The translations under genes and the position numbers were made by a program. Under the pieces are notes generated by a model. That model had not been told where the DNA came from. It saw only the letters and a program-made list of their open reading frames with translations, and made no database searches. This document shows positions 33,664 to 43,732 of a stretch of DNA of 43,732 nt, one piece after another. Origin of the DNA: Plantago elongata (lineage: Eukaryota; Streptophyta; Magnoliopsida; Lamiales; Plantaginaceae); contig JAYMSP010000690.1 in assembly GCA_036897095.1 (NCBI GenBank), forward strand, positions 1 through 43,732, written 5' to 3'. How positions within the stretch are numbered: position 1 is the stretch's first letter; each line of letters starts with the position of its first letter.

Positions 33664-33912
33664 CTCTCCCGTCTCAGAGAACTTCAAACATTTGAGTTGG
33701 CACGTAGTTTTATGCGATAAGTTAAAATAATGATAAAAAATATAAAATGTGAGAAAATGTATACTTTTAGTGACAAAATGTATAATTTATATGTATAGTT
33801 GAGATTGTTTATTATTTGTTAGTGATGGGTCAATTTCCTTTTTAGTAATGTATGAAGTTTTATGTAACGAACAAAAATAGTAAATATATAAAGTTCTGCA
33901 AGACTGAGAAAG
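33664..33912. mobile_element. Stowaway-like MITE
   Basis: About 249 bp with TA on both sides. The left end is CTCTCCCGTCTCAGAGAACT, and the right end on the complement is CTTTCTCAGTCTTGCAGAAC. This is the CTCCCTCCGTC-type terminus of Stowaway/Tc1-mariner MITEs, diverged. No coding capacity. Confidence 0.7.
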
Positions 33913-35889
33913 TACTAGAAATATTAAGCCGGTGGCATGTATGTTTTCATTATCACACATTGAAATGATTTAAATGACAACAACATTAGGTCAATTGCAG
34001 ATGAAAGGAAGCTATCAGACATTTTATTTGAATTTTACAAGAGTAAGAATTGGCTGTACTTGACTACTTGCATAGATTTTGGACTATTGAAGTGGGAAAC
34101 ACTGTTATGTGCACTTGCTCTATTGTATCGTTATTTGTTAAATATACAACAGATAAAGATGTACGAGAAAGTTGAATGAATAAAGTGTAAGATTGATGAA
34201 ATAACGTAAAAGATATATTTTCAATTTAAGATAAGTGGGACATTAAGATTTGAAGGAAGGGAATATATTAGCTGAAATCAGCAATTAGAGTACATCTTAA
34301 CTTTGCCTAGTTAAAGGATTGCATCTCCTTTACAGTTCCAGAAAAGAATGACCAAAAATCGATTAAAACAGTTAAGTTTCGCTTACAATGTAAAGTTCGT
34401 TCTGACTTCTGATTATATCCTCGAGAGCTTGCAAAAGCAACACCCTTACACAACACTATAGTTACATACTTATATCTGTGCATATTGTACAGTGCAGGTC
34501 CTTTGGTTGAAATCTTCATCCACACAGTGCCTGCGCTGCTGCACAGCTAGAGTCTTTCCAAGATCAGCAATTAGGGTCCTTGCTTAACAGTTACAAAATG
34601 TATAAAGTAAAATTGGGACACAAGTTTCTTGAGCGAAAACTGGAAAAAGAGATGTTTAGAATTCTGCATTTTTGGCATGCCTCTTCACTTCCACCTACAT
34701 AGAACAGTGTTGATATCAAGCTATGGCATCTGCAAGTTCATCGAAACACACTAGAACTCAAAACACTAAATATCTAAGCTCATCCAAGTAGACTCATAAG
34801 CTACTGTAAACTATAAATATTGATCTTAAAAGCTACTTATGTCAGCTCATCTAGGGAAAAGTCATATTCTATTGTAAACTAATACATTGGTTAGAAATTT
34901 AGAATATACAACATATATGCACGTAAAGCACGTAATAGAACACAGTAATCCCAATATCTACATCACTTTTCTCTATACGAATTCTTCTCCTGCCAGCAAA
35001 GGATTGTGAATATCTCATGAATGATGAGTCTTAGGCACTGTACTCAAACCTACAATGCTAAATAATGCACCAGCAAGACAAGTTTATATGGATGGTGCTT
35101 CTTGGGTTTTTATTCTATAGACTCACCGATACTTCCAAGTTTTTAACAAATACAGACTAGTGTCATAGTATATGAGATTAAAGTATTAAGCGAAATAGCA
35201 TTGGAAGAAAATTGAAGCAAAGCGAGGCTATAGAAGTGGGTGTGGATCTCAAACAATGGAATTTAGATAAAAACAAAAAAGGGTACTGTTGTATAACAAG
35301 GCAGCATTACTGAAGACTTATCTACAACATGGGGGGCTGATATACCTGCCTCATGGGTGCAGTGCAAGTATGAAATCATGAACTTATGAACTGAAATATG
35401 TATCCATATTGATTTTATCAACTGTGCTCTTGAGATATGTTTTGATAAAAAAAAATAGGATCCTCGCATAAAGTAGTATGTTGGTAGAGATAATAAGAAA
35501 ATGGAGTAACGCAGTGTTTTAGAAGGATCTGGAAAGTGCTTTGGTTATTCAGTGTAATGTTTCAATTTTACTTTTCAAATGTGGCATAGGTTTGGCAGAA
35601 TATATTAACTCTATTGTAGCTGAGCCAGGAGATTTTCTTACGTGCCAGTGTTCATGAATTCATATTAACCATCCCTAGGTCTTGTGTTCATGTATCCTTG
35701 TACAATTAAATGCCAAGACATGAAAAGAACCTAGGTAACGGCATGAAGTTGGAACTAATCATTACATCAAATACAGTAGGCTTTCATACTATTTTGCAAG
35801 TAATCATACATATATAGAAAGCTGGTGGCACCGTGGCAATTTACTTACAGTAGAACCCAGGCACCTTGCCAATTCTCTTGGTGCCAGCT
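33913..35889. other. Region downstream of the cyclophilin gene, with a possible extra 3' exon
   Basis: Mostly anonymous. On the minus strand a good donor (ACT|GTAAGT) ends an exon at 35849, and an acceptor (ATGTAG) precedes 34694, from which GTG GAA GTG AAG AGG runs to a stop at 34656-34658. These could be 3'-UTR exons or an alternative C-terminus of the cyclophilin. The remainder shows no gene or element that I can support. Confidence 0.45.
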
Positions 35890-38800
35890 TTATGGGAAAC
35901 ACTTCATTCTCTGCAATGTCCATGAGAGAACTCCTTGTTTATCTCATGATAACCTTAAAATTATTTTATAGAAAACATTCATAACCACGTGTTATCTACC
36001 TGTTTTTCATTTTCAACAGCAGATGCAGCAAGCCTCCTTCTCAGTGTTGACCTGTCCTCCTCACAAGTTGCCGTCTCGGTATCTGAAAAGTCACTAAGGT
36101 ATTACTTTGAGAACTTCCAGGAAGAAAAACAAGGCGTATATAAAGCTATAAAAAATTAATTATATCGACCTTTTCAGCACAAGAAGCATACCTGGTAACG
36201 ATGCATTGAATGATTAAATAACTATGTCACTATATTGTTCCTTGGCGCTCCATCAAGTAATTACCATATAGGAGTATTAGTTTGTGAATATCTTTAACCC
36301 TACTGATTTTGTCTCTTTTTAAAATCTATTTCAATAGGTAAAGACACCTTACTTCCCCGATACCAACAAAAAATAAGTCCATAACCGAAAGAAGATCTAC
36401 AATTTACACACAAAGCCGCACAATTAGTATACAATATTGCAGGACTCTCAGGACTTTCACAAAAACTTGGACTTTCACAAGTTTTTGTACCAAAAGAAAG
36501 GAAAGAACACGATTGTGAACTTTATCCATTTGAACTAAGTAACTGAATTGTTAAAAACCAAGAGCACTAAAACTACACGTTCATAAAATGTCTCCTTGGG
36601 TGTGTATATGAATTGTGACTCTTGAAAAGATAAAGTTCATTATCTGAAAAAAAATGGAAGGTAAAGTTTAAATTCAATAGTGATTAGGGATGATTAACTG
36701 ATGATAGTGATCCTTGCCAAATGGGAATATTAGAACCCATAAACGAATGAATAAGAACTCAGACAATTTAGTGTACAGGTCGCATTGTTCATATTAATAC
36801 AACTTAGAGCTAACATCAGCACAGACCATAAATGATTTCAAGGAAGGAAGCTAATTATGTATCCAATAGAGATGATACCCAGTTACCCACAAGTCAAACT
36901 AGCAAACAACATAAAATTGCCTAGAAAGAGCCATCACGTATGACAGAATCAATTGGGAAATAGTTGAATTTAAATAGTAGAGATTGAAGGAAGTATTAGA
37001 AAAAGAAGCAAGGTGAGTTAACTATGCAAATCAAAAGGCAGCTTCTTGGGCTGGATACATGGTCATAAAGACATTTGATCTTACCATAATAGTACGTCGA
37101 CAATATAGTGATACGCTCTGTAGGCTGGAAGAACAGAAAGAGAAATCTATAAGTCCAATGCACAAGTCTAACTAGTGAAATCAACATTAAAATTGAACAG
37201 AAAGAGAAGTCTATAAGTCCAATGCACAAGTCTAACTAGTGAAATCAACATTAAAATTGAACATGGTCTAATAGAGGTAAACAGGAAGCAGATGTAAAAG
37301 CATACAATGCTGAATGCTTACCATAACAAATATCCCTTCTTTGCGGGTCGGGAGCTGCTCAAGCTTTCTCAGTGTTTCGTCCCCTTTAGTAACTTTACCG
37401 AATATTGCATACTGAATGATCCCAGATAGGATTAGAAACGATTCAGAATTCAACATGTAAAACAGTAGGACGGTCAAATCAATGGGAAATTTTATATTGT
37501 AATCTGTTCCAGCAAACCTGGCCATCAAGGTGAGGGGCATCTCCAAGGAGCATTGAAAATGAAGATTGAGCACTATCCGGGTCAGTGTATCTAATATCAA
37601 CAAGGAGCAATTAGAAAAATGTACATACATACAAATATAACAATGTGCATTACCTACTCATGAAAGCTTACAAAATGGGTAGCACGTTAAACAGGAGAAT
37701 CTATTTCCCTAACCAGTCATATTCTTTCATATATTGCACTCGAACTTACCTTCCCATAGAAAGAATGCCTCTAACGTGTTTGACGTCACTAAATTCACCA
37801 ACGATAGTTTTGTCAGCTTCCAACTTCTGCGCTTCATTCATAGGAGCAGTTCTTCCACTAGCAACATCAGCTACTTGGGCAACAAACCCTTTATCCACCT
37901 AAAAGTTAATGAACTTTTATTCTCCACTTCATTTTATAATTTATAAGGATATATCTAACAACAATTTAAATAGAAAAGTTCTTGGCAAGATACCCGAAAG
38001 AAATGATTTGTGTTGTAGCCTCCCAGCCGAACAAGTTTGAAAATATGTTCCACCGTCTTTGGGGCTACACTAGGATAGAAACCAAATTCAATGTCTCCGT
38101 AGTTTGTCTACATTGAATAACAAGACACAAGTCAAGAAAATCCATGCCAATAAACATATTAACCAAAGAAAAGTCCTTCCACTTACTAGTTACTAGAAAG
38201 TGCCAAATATGAAAACAAAATATCACGGAGATAAAGCTACATGGCCGACCTCTTATCTTTCAACAAATCCATATACACTTTCAAATTAAATGCTCAAAAA
38301 TCACAATGACAAAACAAACTAAATGCATTCATCAGTTTCCCATCTCAACATCGATAACACCAGCCACTTAGTAGTTTGCAAAAGCTAACGAAATGATACT
38401 AGTTCTTACTTCTTAGCCAAATTCGATGAAAAAGAATAAGTGTTTATGGAGATAGCATAATTTCACCAAATCAAACAATAACAGTCAACAGGAGCAGATG
38501 CAGGATTTCAACCCGGGGCGAAACTATATATATGTGGGTTTTTCGAGGGGTCGAAATTCAAAATTTTCGAAATTATTACCTATAAAAAAATTCCAAAATT
38601 CCGAGGTTCGGGGGCGCTCGCCCCCTGCCCCCCTAGGTCCGCCCCTGACAGTCAGCATACTCAATTTATCATACAAACTGTCCCACAATCAATAACCATA
38701 AAGCTACAATTTTGATACAAATTGAAAGTCATGTTATTCGATAATCTGACGAATAAACTTACACATTAATCAAAACTCGAAGCTGTAATACCCTAAAATT

Positions 38801-38968
38801 GAGCAGGGGGAGCTGGAATATAGATAGAAATGTAATTGCAATTTGCAAATTAACCTGGAAAACCACACGCGCGGATCCCATTTCTGGAACTGAAGCACTG
38901 ATTGCACAACAGAGGAGACACACGGTGGAGATCGCGACGGCGATAGAGGTCTTTCCGGCGATCGACAT
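35890..38968 (-). CDS. CYP23: Cyclophilin-type peptidyl-prolyl isomerase, CYP23-like
   Basis: Catalyses cis-trans isomerisation of Xaa-Pro bonds, probably in the secretory pathway because of an N-terminal hydrophobic signal (SIAVAISTVCLLCCAISA). Eight exons on the minus strand: 38968-38855, 38107-37994, 37898-37750, 37590-37518, 37411-37322, 37124-37085, 36082-36000 and 35910-35890, giving 227 residues. The cyclophilin domain runs from about residue 35 to 185: ARVVFQTNYGDIEFGFYPS, APKTVEHIFKLVRLGGYN, FFRVDKGFVAQVADV and FSMLLGDAPHLDGQYAIFG. The divergent active-site segments are typical of the CYP23 subfamily as I remember it. The C-terminus RMKCFP also fits. Intron 1 contains a hAT-like MITE, and intron 5 contains a 64-bp tandem duplication. 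A second acceptor two bases downstream in the last exon would give a different ending. Confidence 0.92.
37131..37260. repeat. 64-bp tandem duplication in a cyclophilin intron
   Basis: GAACAGAAAGAGAA begins at 37131 and again at 37195; the 64-bp units differ by one base (AAATCT versus AAGTCT) in what I compared. The pair fills most of the 197-bp intron between exons 37411-37322 and 37124-37085, right beside the acceptor. It is recent, judging by its near identity. Confidence 0.9.
38489..38647. mobile_element. hAT-like MITE in cyclophilin intron 1
   Basis: 159 bp. The ends are CAGGAGCAGATGCAGG on the left and CAGGGGCGGACCTAGG on the complement at the right. Flanks ACAGTCAA and ACAGTCAG form an 8-bp target duplication with one difference. 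The GC-rich right part (GGGGGCGCTCGCCCCC) is a palindrome. This is a common plant MITE type. Confidence 0.78.
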
Positions 38969-40299
38969 TGACGTTGACTTTTACTTGACCGGTTTTGTTT
39001 TGGGGGTTTAACCGTGACAGACAGTGATACGCAGCAATTTGGTTTCCTTAGGAGGAAAAAACTACGGGGCTCTCGTTTTCCAGTACGATACTTGACGTGT
39101 TTTTCTCCCCAGCTACGATGCCTTTTTGGGTCTCTGATTGGGGTATGTGACGTAATTTTAATACTAAACCCACCCCAAACCTACTTTCCCTTATTACGTT
39201 TAGGTCCTAGTATAGGCTTAGTAGACATATCTTCTCTTCCCTCTCTCTCTAATCTAATGGCTACGTGTGATTCAATCTGACGGACGGTTCTTTTTACTGT
39301 TTGGGGTGTTTATAGAAACGAACGAATAAAATATGGAGCTTATCAAACGTTTGTTCCCTTAGAATTTTAGTGTTCGTGTTCGTCGAATAACTCATTCACT
39401 TGTTCATGTCAGTTCGTTAAGGTTTTCGTTTGTTCGTGTTTGTTCGTTAGTGTTCGTTAAGCTTTTGTTCGCGAACTGTTCAGTTCGTTTGTTTGTTAAA
39501 GTCGTGTTCGCGAACAGTTTATTCATCATTAAAACCCCGAAAATAAAGTAAAAATATTACAAAAATAGAATGAAAGGTACCTCAAAAATTATATTTCAAG
39601 GTAAATATTGTGATCCCATATTTTATCATATATTCATCCCACGAATAATATGAATTAAGACGAGCTACAAGTCTACAATTATTCAAAATGGAGTAAAATG
39701 GATTATTATATTATATTACTTAATATATTTATAATTAAATAATATATATTTATATTGTCCAAGAACAGTTCGTGAACTACCGAACAATAGATTATGTATT
39801 ATCCTGTGTAAATGCAATTTATTCGTCAGTAAATGCATTTCTATTTTAAATTTGATCAACTAAATCTAGCGACGGATAAAACTATTCGTTGCTAATTAGC
39901 AACGGAAAAAATTATTCGTCGCCAAAATTAGCGACGAATAATTATTCATCGTTAAAATTAGCGATTCGTAGCTGCGTTACCTACGAATAGCTTCCGTCGC
40001 CCAATTCGTCGTGATTTGGTGTTTTTTTAGTGGCTCCAGAACATGACATTATATAATCTATGCTTTCACACATGCTTGTAAATTGGAAATATATTCTGAT
40101 GATTTATGCGCTCTGAATACAACGAGACGAGTAATATGCACAAGGAAGATTCATTGAGCCACTTTCATGCTCTACGTACATCTCTAGATTTTATCATATG
40201 TAGTGGTTTTATCCAATGTACTTTTGTCAATTGGAGAAGTCATTTTTTTCTGAATTATAAAATAATTTTTATGATTTGCAAGAAATCTGGATTACCAAC
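38969..40299. other. Intergenic DNA with transposon relics
   Basis: The first 200 bp are probably the cyclophilin promoter (reading leftward), including a CT-rich run near 39234-39250. From 39366 to 39530 GTTCGTT/GTTCGTG words recur, with the palindrome GTTCGCGAAC twice, and a related CAGTTCGTGAAC occurs near 39765; this looks like subterminal repeat from an unidentified element. The CACTA end is listed separately. I see no gene. Confidence 0.5.
39866..40032 (-). mobile_element. CACTA-type transposon terminus (fragment)
   Basis: On the complement the sequence begins CACTAAAAAAACACCAAATC at 40032 and is followed by short repeats in both orientations, such as GCGACGAATAATTATTC and CTACGAATAGC (39866-40005). 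Terminal CACTA plus clustered subterminal repeats is the hallmark of En/Spm elements. No matching opposite terminus was found, so this is probably one end of a deleted element. Confidence 0.6.
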
Positions 40300-40309
40300 A
40301 TATATCTTA

Positions 40310-40559
40310 GTCTTAGAATGTGACTGCCAAGTTGCAATATCCAGGGGATTTTATCGAAACAGAGTTCGTCGAGTGAATCAGGAATTAATGTTGTATGCAC
40401 AGACCAAACATGTGATAGCTTTGCTGATTACCAGGTGCACCATATTCGTTGGGAAGCCAACATGCTCGCTGATCAATTAATCCGAGACATTGGAGTGAAT
40501 TCAAGAGGCTATGGCTCATTGCCATTCGAATTTACTGAACCTCTCCTTGACTTGATTTG
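40310..40559 (+). pseudogene. RNase H-like (RVT_3-type) domain fragment 1
   Basis: Contains LECDCQVAIS near the start and, in another frame further on, HHIRWEANMLADQLIRDIG followed by LPFEFTEPLLDLI and a stop. The Asp/His-REAN-ADxLA pattern is the C-terminal half of the RNase H-like domain common in plants, often left by LINEs. It changes frame and has no clear upstream part. It ends 31 bp before the start of the MKK6-like pseudogene. Confidence 0.55.
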
Positions 40560-40590
40560 AATTGTATTCTGTTAGCAAAATTAATCAATT

Positions 40591-42100
40591 ATGAAGCTCA
40601 AGAAGCCATTGGAGGAACTCAAGCTCGGAGTTCCTTTTCAAGATTCACCTATCTCCAACTTCATGTAAGCCTATTAGCATACGCAATAACATGCGCAAAA
40701 AAGTGTGTGTGTTATTTATCAATTTTGATTTATGTTTTCTCTTGTTCAATATAGGACGGCGAGTGGCACAATTCAAGATGGAGATTTCCTGTTGAATCAG
40801 AAAGGGATGCGGTTGACTTCTGATGAGAATGATTCCACGGTATGTCTAATGTCATTGCTCGTGTTTATGCGATTATGTTGAGGCTTGAGCTGGGGATAAC
40901 TATAGTTCGTGTATTATTGTAGACTCTAATTTATACTTGTTTTCAATTCATACGGAATGAGCATATGATTAGTACTATATCTTTTATGAAACTATTGGGT
41001 GTGAAAAATGATATTGCAGATGACCAAGTGCGTTAACAATTTGTTGATCTCATGCTTTTAGAGCTTGCAATGAACTTATGCCAGCTTAGTTCTACTTGAA
41101 TAAGTAGAACAGTAGCTGAATTAAAATAGAGTCCGTTCGTGTTTCCAGAAATAGCAAAACATGCTTATAAGCAACCTATACTCACATATTAATAGATGGT
41201 TGCAATTTGTATCACCTTTGTGGTGAACCTGTATAGCCGTCGGAAACTAAGGAGATTGATCTTCAATTCTCATTGGAAGATCTTGAGGCCATCATAGTCA
41301 TTGGCAAAGGTAGTGGAGGCGTCGTTCAACTTGTTCGACACAAATGGGTTGGAAAATTGTTCGCCTTGAAGGTCAATATGCAAATAGTTCGGTGATTTAG
41401 TTTATGTTTGTTCATTTTATTAGAAAATTGATTTAAATTCATCAGTAAAGAAGGAAGCTTACAACTATGAATTGGAATTAAGATTTTTAGTAAACAACTT
41501 GAGATTTGTTATACTCACTCTGAGATGGGACTTGATCTCTAAGTGCTGGAGATTGAGAAGTGAATAAGGGGAGTGAGGCTTGGTAAAGTCCCCCGAACTA
41601 GAAAATTGAGCTTTCTATATAGGCCTGATTCTACCAGGATGAGGGTGACGATATAAGTTTCATGTTGATAGGTTTTGTTGTTTTCTCTCGGATGCAAAAA
41701 GTTGAGCAAAATAGTAATTCTGCAGGTTATCCAGATGAATATACAGGAGGAGATTCGTAAACAAATAGTTCAGGAGCTGAAAATTAACCAAGCACCGCAA
41801 TGTCCGTATGCTGTGATTTTTCATCACTCATTTTATCACAATGGGGCTATATCTCTTGTATTGGAGTACATGGACCCGGGTCATTGGTTGATGTTATTAG
41901 ACAAGTTAAGAGAATTATTGAACCTTATCTTGACGTTCTCTGCAAACAGGTTTGTGAAATTTCAGATATATAAAGTGTTCATCCTTCTCTTAGTTCTCTG
42001 AAAGTTGAAACTAATAATAAGCATACTACTTTCAGGTTCTGCAAGGTTTTATTTATCTGCATGACGAGAAGCATGTCATACACAGAGATATAAAGTACTC
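40591..42100 (+). pseudogene. MKK6-like MAP kinase kinase, truncated pseudogene
   Basis: Five exon remnants in the order of a MKK6 gene: 40591-40664, 40755-40839, 41237-41371, 41726-41949 and 42036-about 42100. They read MKLKKPLEELKLGVPFQDSP, then [20 protein letters not shown], then [14 protein letters not shown] with [19 protein letters not shown], then [20 protein letters not shown] and ISLVLEYMD, then VLQGFIYLHDEKHVIHRDIK. Introns are retained, so it is a DNA-level copy and not a processed one. A lost base after EYMD shifts the frame in exon 4 (about 41875-41890). After HRDIK the homology stops, so the activation loop and C-lobe are missing. The donor after exon 3 is weak (GTCAAT). MAP kinase kinases act in cytokinesis and stress cascades; this copy cannot make an active kinase. 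Confidence 0.88.
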
Positions 42101-42199
42101 GAGACACTTTGGACTCTGTTCAGTTCGTATACGTACATCAGCTTCTCTTAGCTGTTGCACAATAAGGTGGCATGTATGCAGTTCATGCACCCACGACCA

Positions 42200-42640
42200 C
42201 CGGATGAGAGTTCGGGTTGGGAGAAGCCACCAGCAGGCAGCAGGTACCCTATAAGGTCAATTTTGATGCCTCAATTAATGATAATCTGAATTTTGCGGGA
42301 CTGGAATTGTAGTCATAGATTGGCATGGGGGGGTGGTCGCTTGGCGTGTTAAACGTATTGAGTTCTTACCTGATCCTGAGATTGCAGAAGCACATGTTGT
42401 TCGATTAGTAGTTCGGTCAGCTTTAGACATGAGAATCCATAAATGTTTGCTTTGAAGAAGACTGCCTAAGTATTATTAAGCAGCTTCAACACTCTGGTCC
42501 ATCCTTTTCTATATATAGCAGGTGTATTTGCTAGAAGATACCAAGTTATTTACTCATGCTTTTCAGTTTTCATTCCTGCCTAAGTTATAATGGTTTGGCT
42601 GATTTGTTAGCTAAATCTTGTATGACTGAGGATTTTGGAT
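42200..42640 (+). pseudogene. RNase H-like (RVT_3-type) domain fragment 2
   Basis: Reads YKVNFDASINDNLNFAGTGI, then EIAEAHVVRLVVRSALDM, then EDCLSIIKQLQHS and finally NGLADLLAKSC in shifting frames. VNFDA, the EAxA-type helix, the D and the ADxLAKS tail are in the order of the RNase H-like domain found in plant LINEs and related host proteins. It is degenerate and begins about 100 bp after the MKK6-like homology ends. Confidence 0.6.
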
Positions 42641-43732
42641 CTGCTTCTAAAGGGACGAGGATAATGATAAAGGAGCTCGAACAACGAGTCATCAACGCAT
42701 TTATAGTCTTCACAATCAAAATTAACATTAGGTAACATTCCAGTTAAAATATTCACTCGCATAATTTGTATTTCATTTTCTATTTTATATCTTTTCAATT
42801 TTAACTCTTTATTAAGAGATTAATTTATACATTCAAATATGATGCCGTAACATGTACAATATGTTATTCTGATTCTAGTAATATATATAGATAAGCGGTG
42901 TTAGAAAGAAAAAAAAACTTAGAATAAACTAATTAGTTTGTGACATATGCAATGATTAGTATCGTTGATGGAAGAAATTCGTAGTGAAACCCCTATATTA
43001 AAAAATGGAGAAAAAAAACCTAACTAAAAACAGTTAAAAGAATATAATAAAAAATTGAGGAAATACCCTATATGTGAAATGAATAGGTGAAAAATGAATG
43101 AAAGTAATCTTAGAGCCATAGTGGAAAACGATTAGAAGAGCATGAAGGGAGGCCCTATGGATAATTGGATGAGAAAGACCCGAAAATAAAATTAAACGGT
43201 CTAAATAGTACATATTTACTATAACAATTTGAATAAGATCCAAATTTAAATTTATCAAATGTAAAGTTTCTATCAAATGTAAAGTTGATTCTGATCGAAA
43301 TAAGAGCAACAAGTCCAACATAACATCGAATTCGATATAATGTAACATATTAACAAATAAATCACATACTCATGAGAAACTCATCTAAAAGTTCAAGTTT
43401 TGTAAGAGCATTGTGAATTTGTGGTAGTACTGCATTATTATATACTAATTATACATATTCATATTTTTACAACTTTACAAAAAATAGCCTTACAATTGTT
43501 ATTCATTCAAAGTAATAATATCACAGAATATGAGAGAGTGAGAAAATCCAATTTTACTAATTTAATTAAATCTCAATTTTATCCCACCCAAGTATAAAAT
43601 TTGCTGAAACTGTGGCAAGGTCAGTAACAAAGCGCCATCATATAAAAACTCGTTTATCTGCCTCGATTGCTCCATCACACGAATTGGAGAAATCTTTGAT
43701 GGAAGAACATATAAAAACGAAAAGATTGTTAG
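42641..43732. other. Anonymous AT-rich DNA at the right edge
   Basis: No gene, terminal repeat or RNA gene recognised. Short open frames on the minus strand (42607-42798, 43034-43348) are low-complexity and lack any domain. Confidence 0.5.

Noticed and set aside
34307-34525. 72-codon minus-strand frame considered as a small gene
   Set aside because: No homology recognised, no signal or domain, and no supporting splice or promoter context.
39366-39530. GTTCGTT-rich stretch considered as a regulatory repeat
   Set aside because: Looks like subterminal repeats of a decayed transposon, but no terminus could be assigned, so no element is called.

Overview
The window is plant nuclear DNA, most likely from a eudicot and possibly an asterid (the species is inferred, not recognised). 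It is AT-rich. Its genes have short exons with GT-AG introns, and it carries many plant transposons (Copia, MULE, Stowaway, hAT and CACTA relics, a tRNA-type SINE).

Layout. (1) 1592-5404 (+): a six-exon receptor-like cytoplasmic kinase of the PBL34/35/36 type, with a SINE in intron 1. (2) 6814-8389 (+): a four-exon pectate lyase with a signal peptide. (3) About 9.3-29.1 kb: a tandemly duplicated module present three times. Each module has a MIR395 microRNA hairpin on the + strand and, about 250-275 bp further on, the stop codon of a minus-strand gene for a secreted PQQ-type beta-propeller protein (polyvinylalcohol-dehydrogenase-like, PVADH). The hairpins are at about 9665-9786, 13250-13391 and 26650-26791. 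Each carries the same 21-nt miR395 sequence and has a TATA box upstream. PVADH1 is whole except for one apparent 1-nt frameshift. PVADH2 is dead and interrupted by a 6.4-kb Copia element, which itself holds a 0.7-kb TIR element. PVADH3 reads as an intact 537-residue gene. A 2.3-kb MULE-like element with a 10-bp target duplication sits just upstream of the third MIR395. (4) 29836-32176 (-): a BPA1-like RRM protein, 244 residues. (5) 35890-38968 (-): a CYP23-type cyclophilin, 227 residues, with a possible alternative C-terminus. (6) 38.97-43.7 kb: decayed sequence holding a CACTA terminus, two RNase H-like fragments and a MKK6-like MAP-kinase-kinase pseudogene between them.

The central observation is the MIR395/PVADH cluster. 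miR395 is the sulfate-starvation microRNA that targets ATP sulfurylase and SULTR2;1 transcripts. The three hairpins are almost unchanged while the protein genes beside them have broken in different ways. Hairpins and PVADH genes are transcribed toward each other, so a long 3' UTR or read-through transcript from either would be antisense to the other. The ordinary genes at either side show no evident functional link to the cluster.
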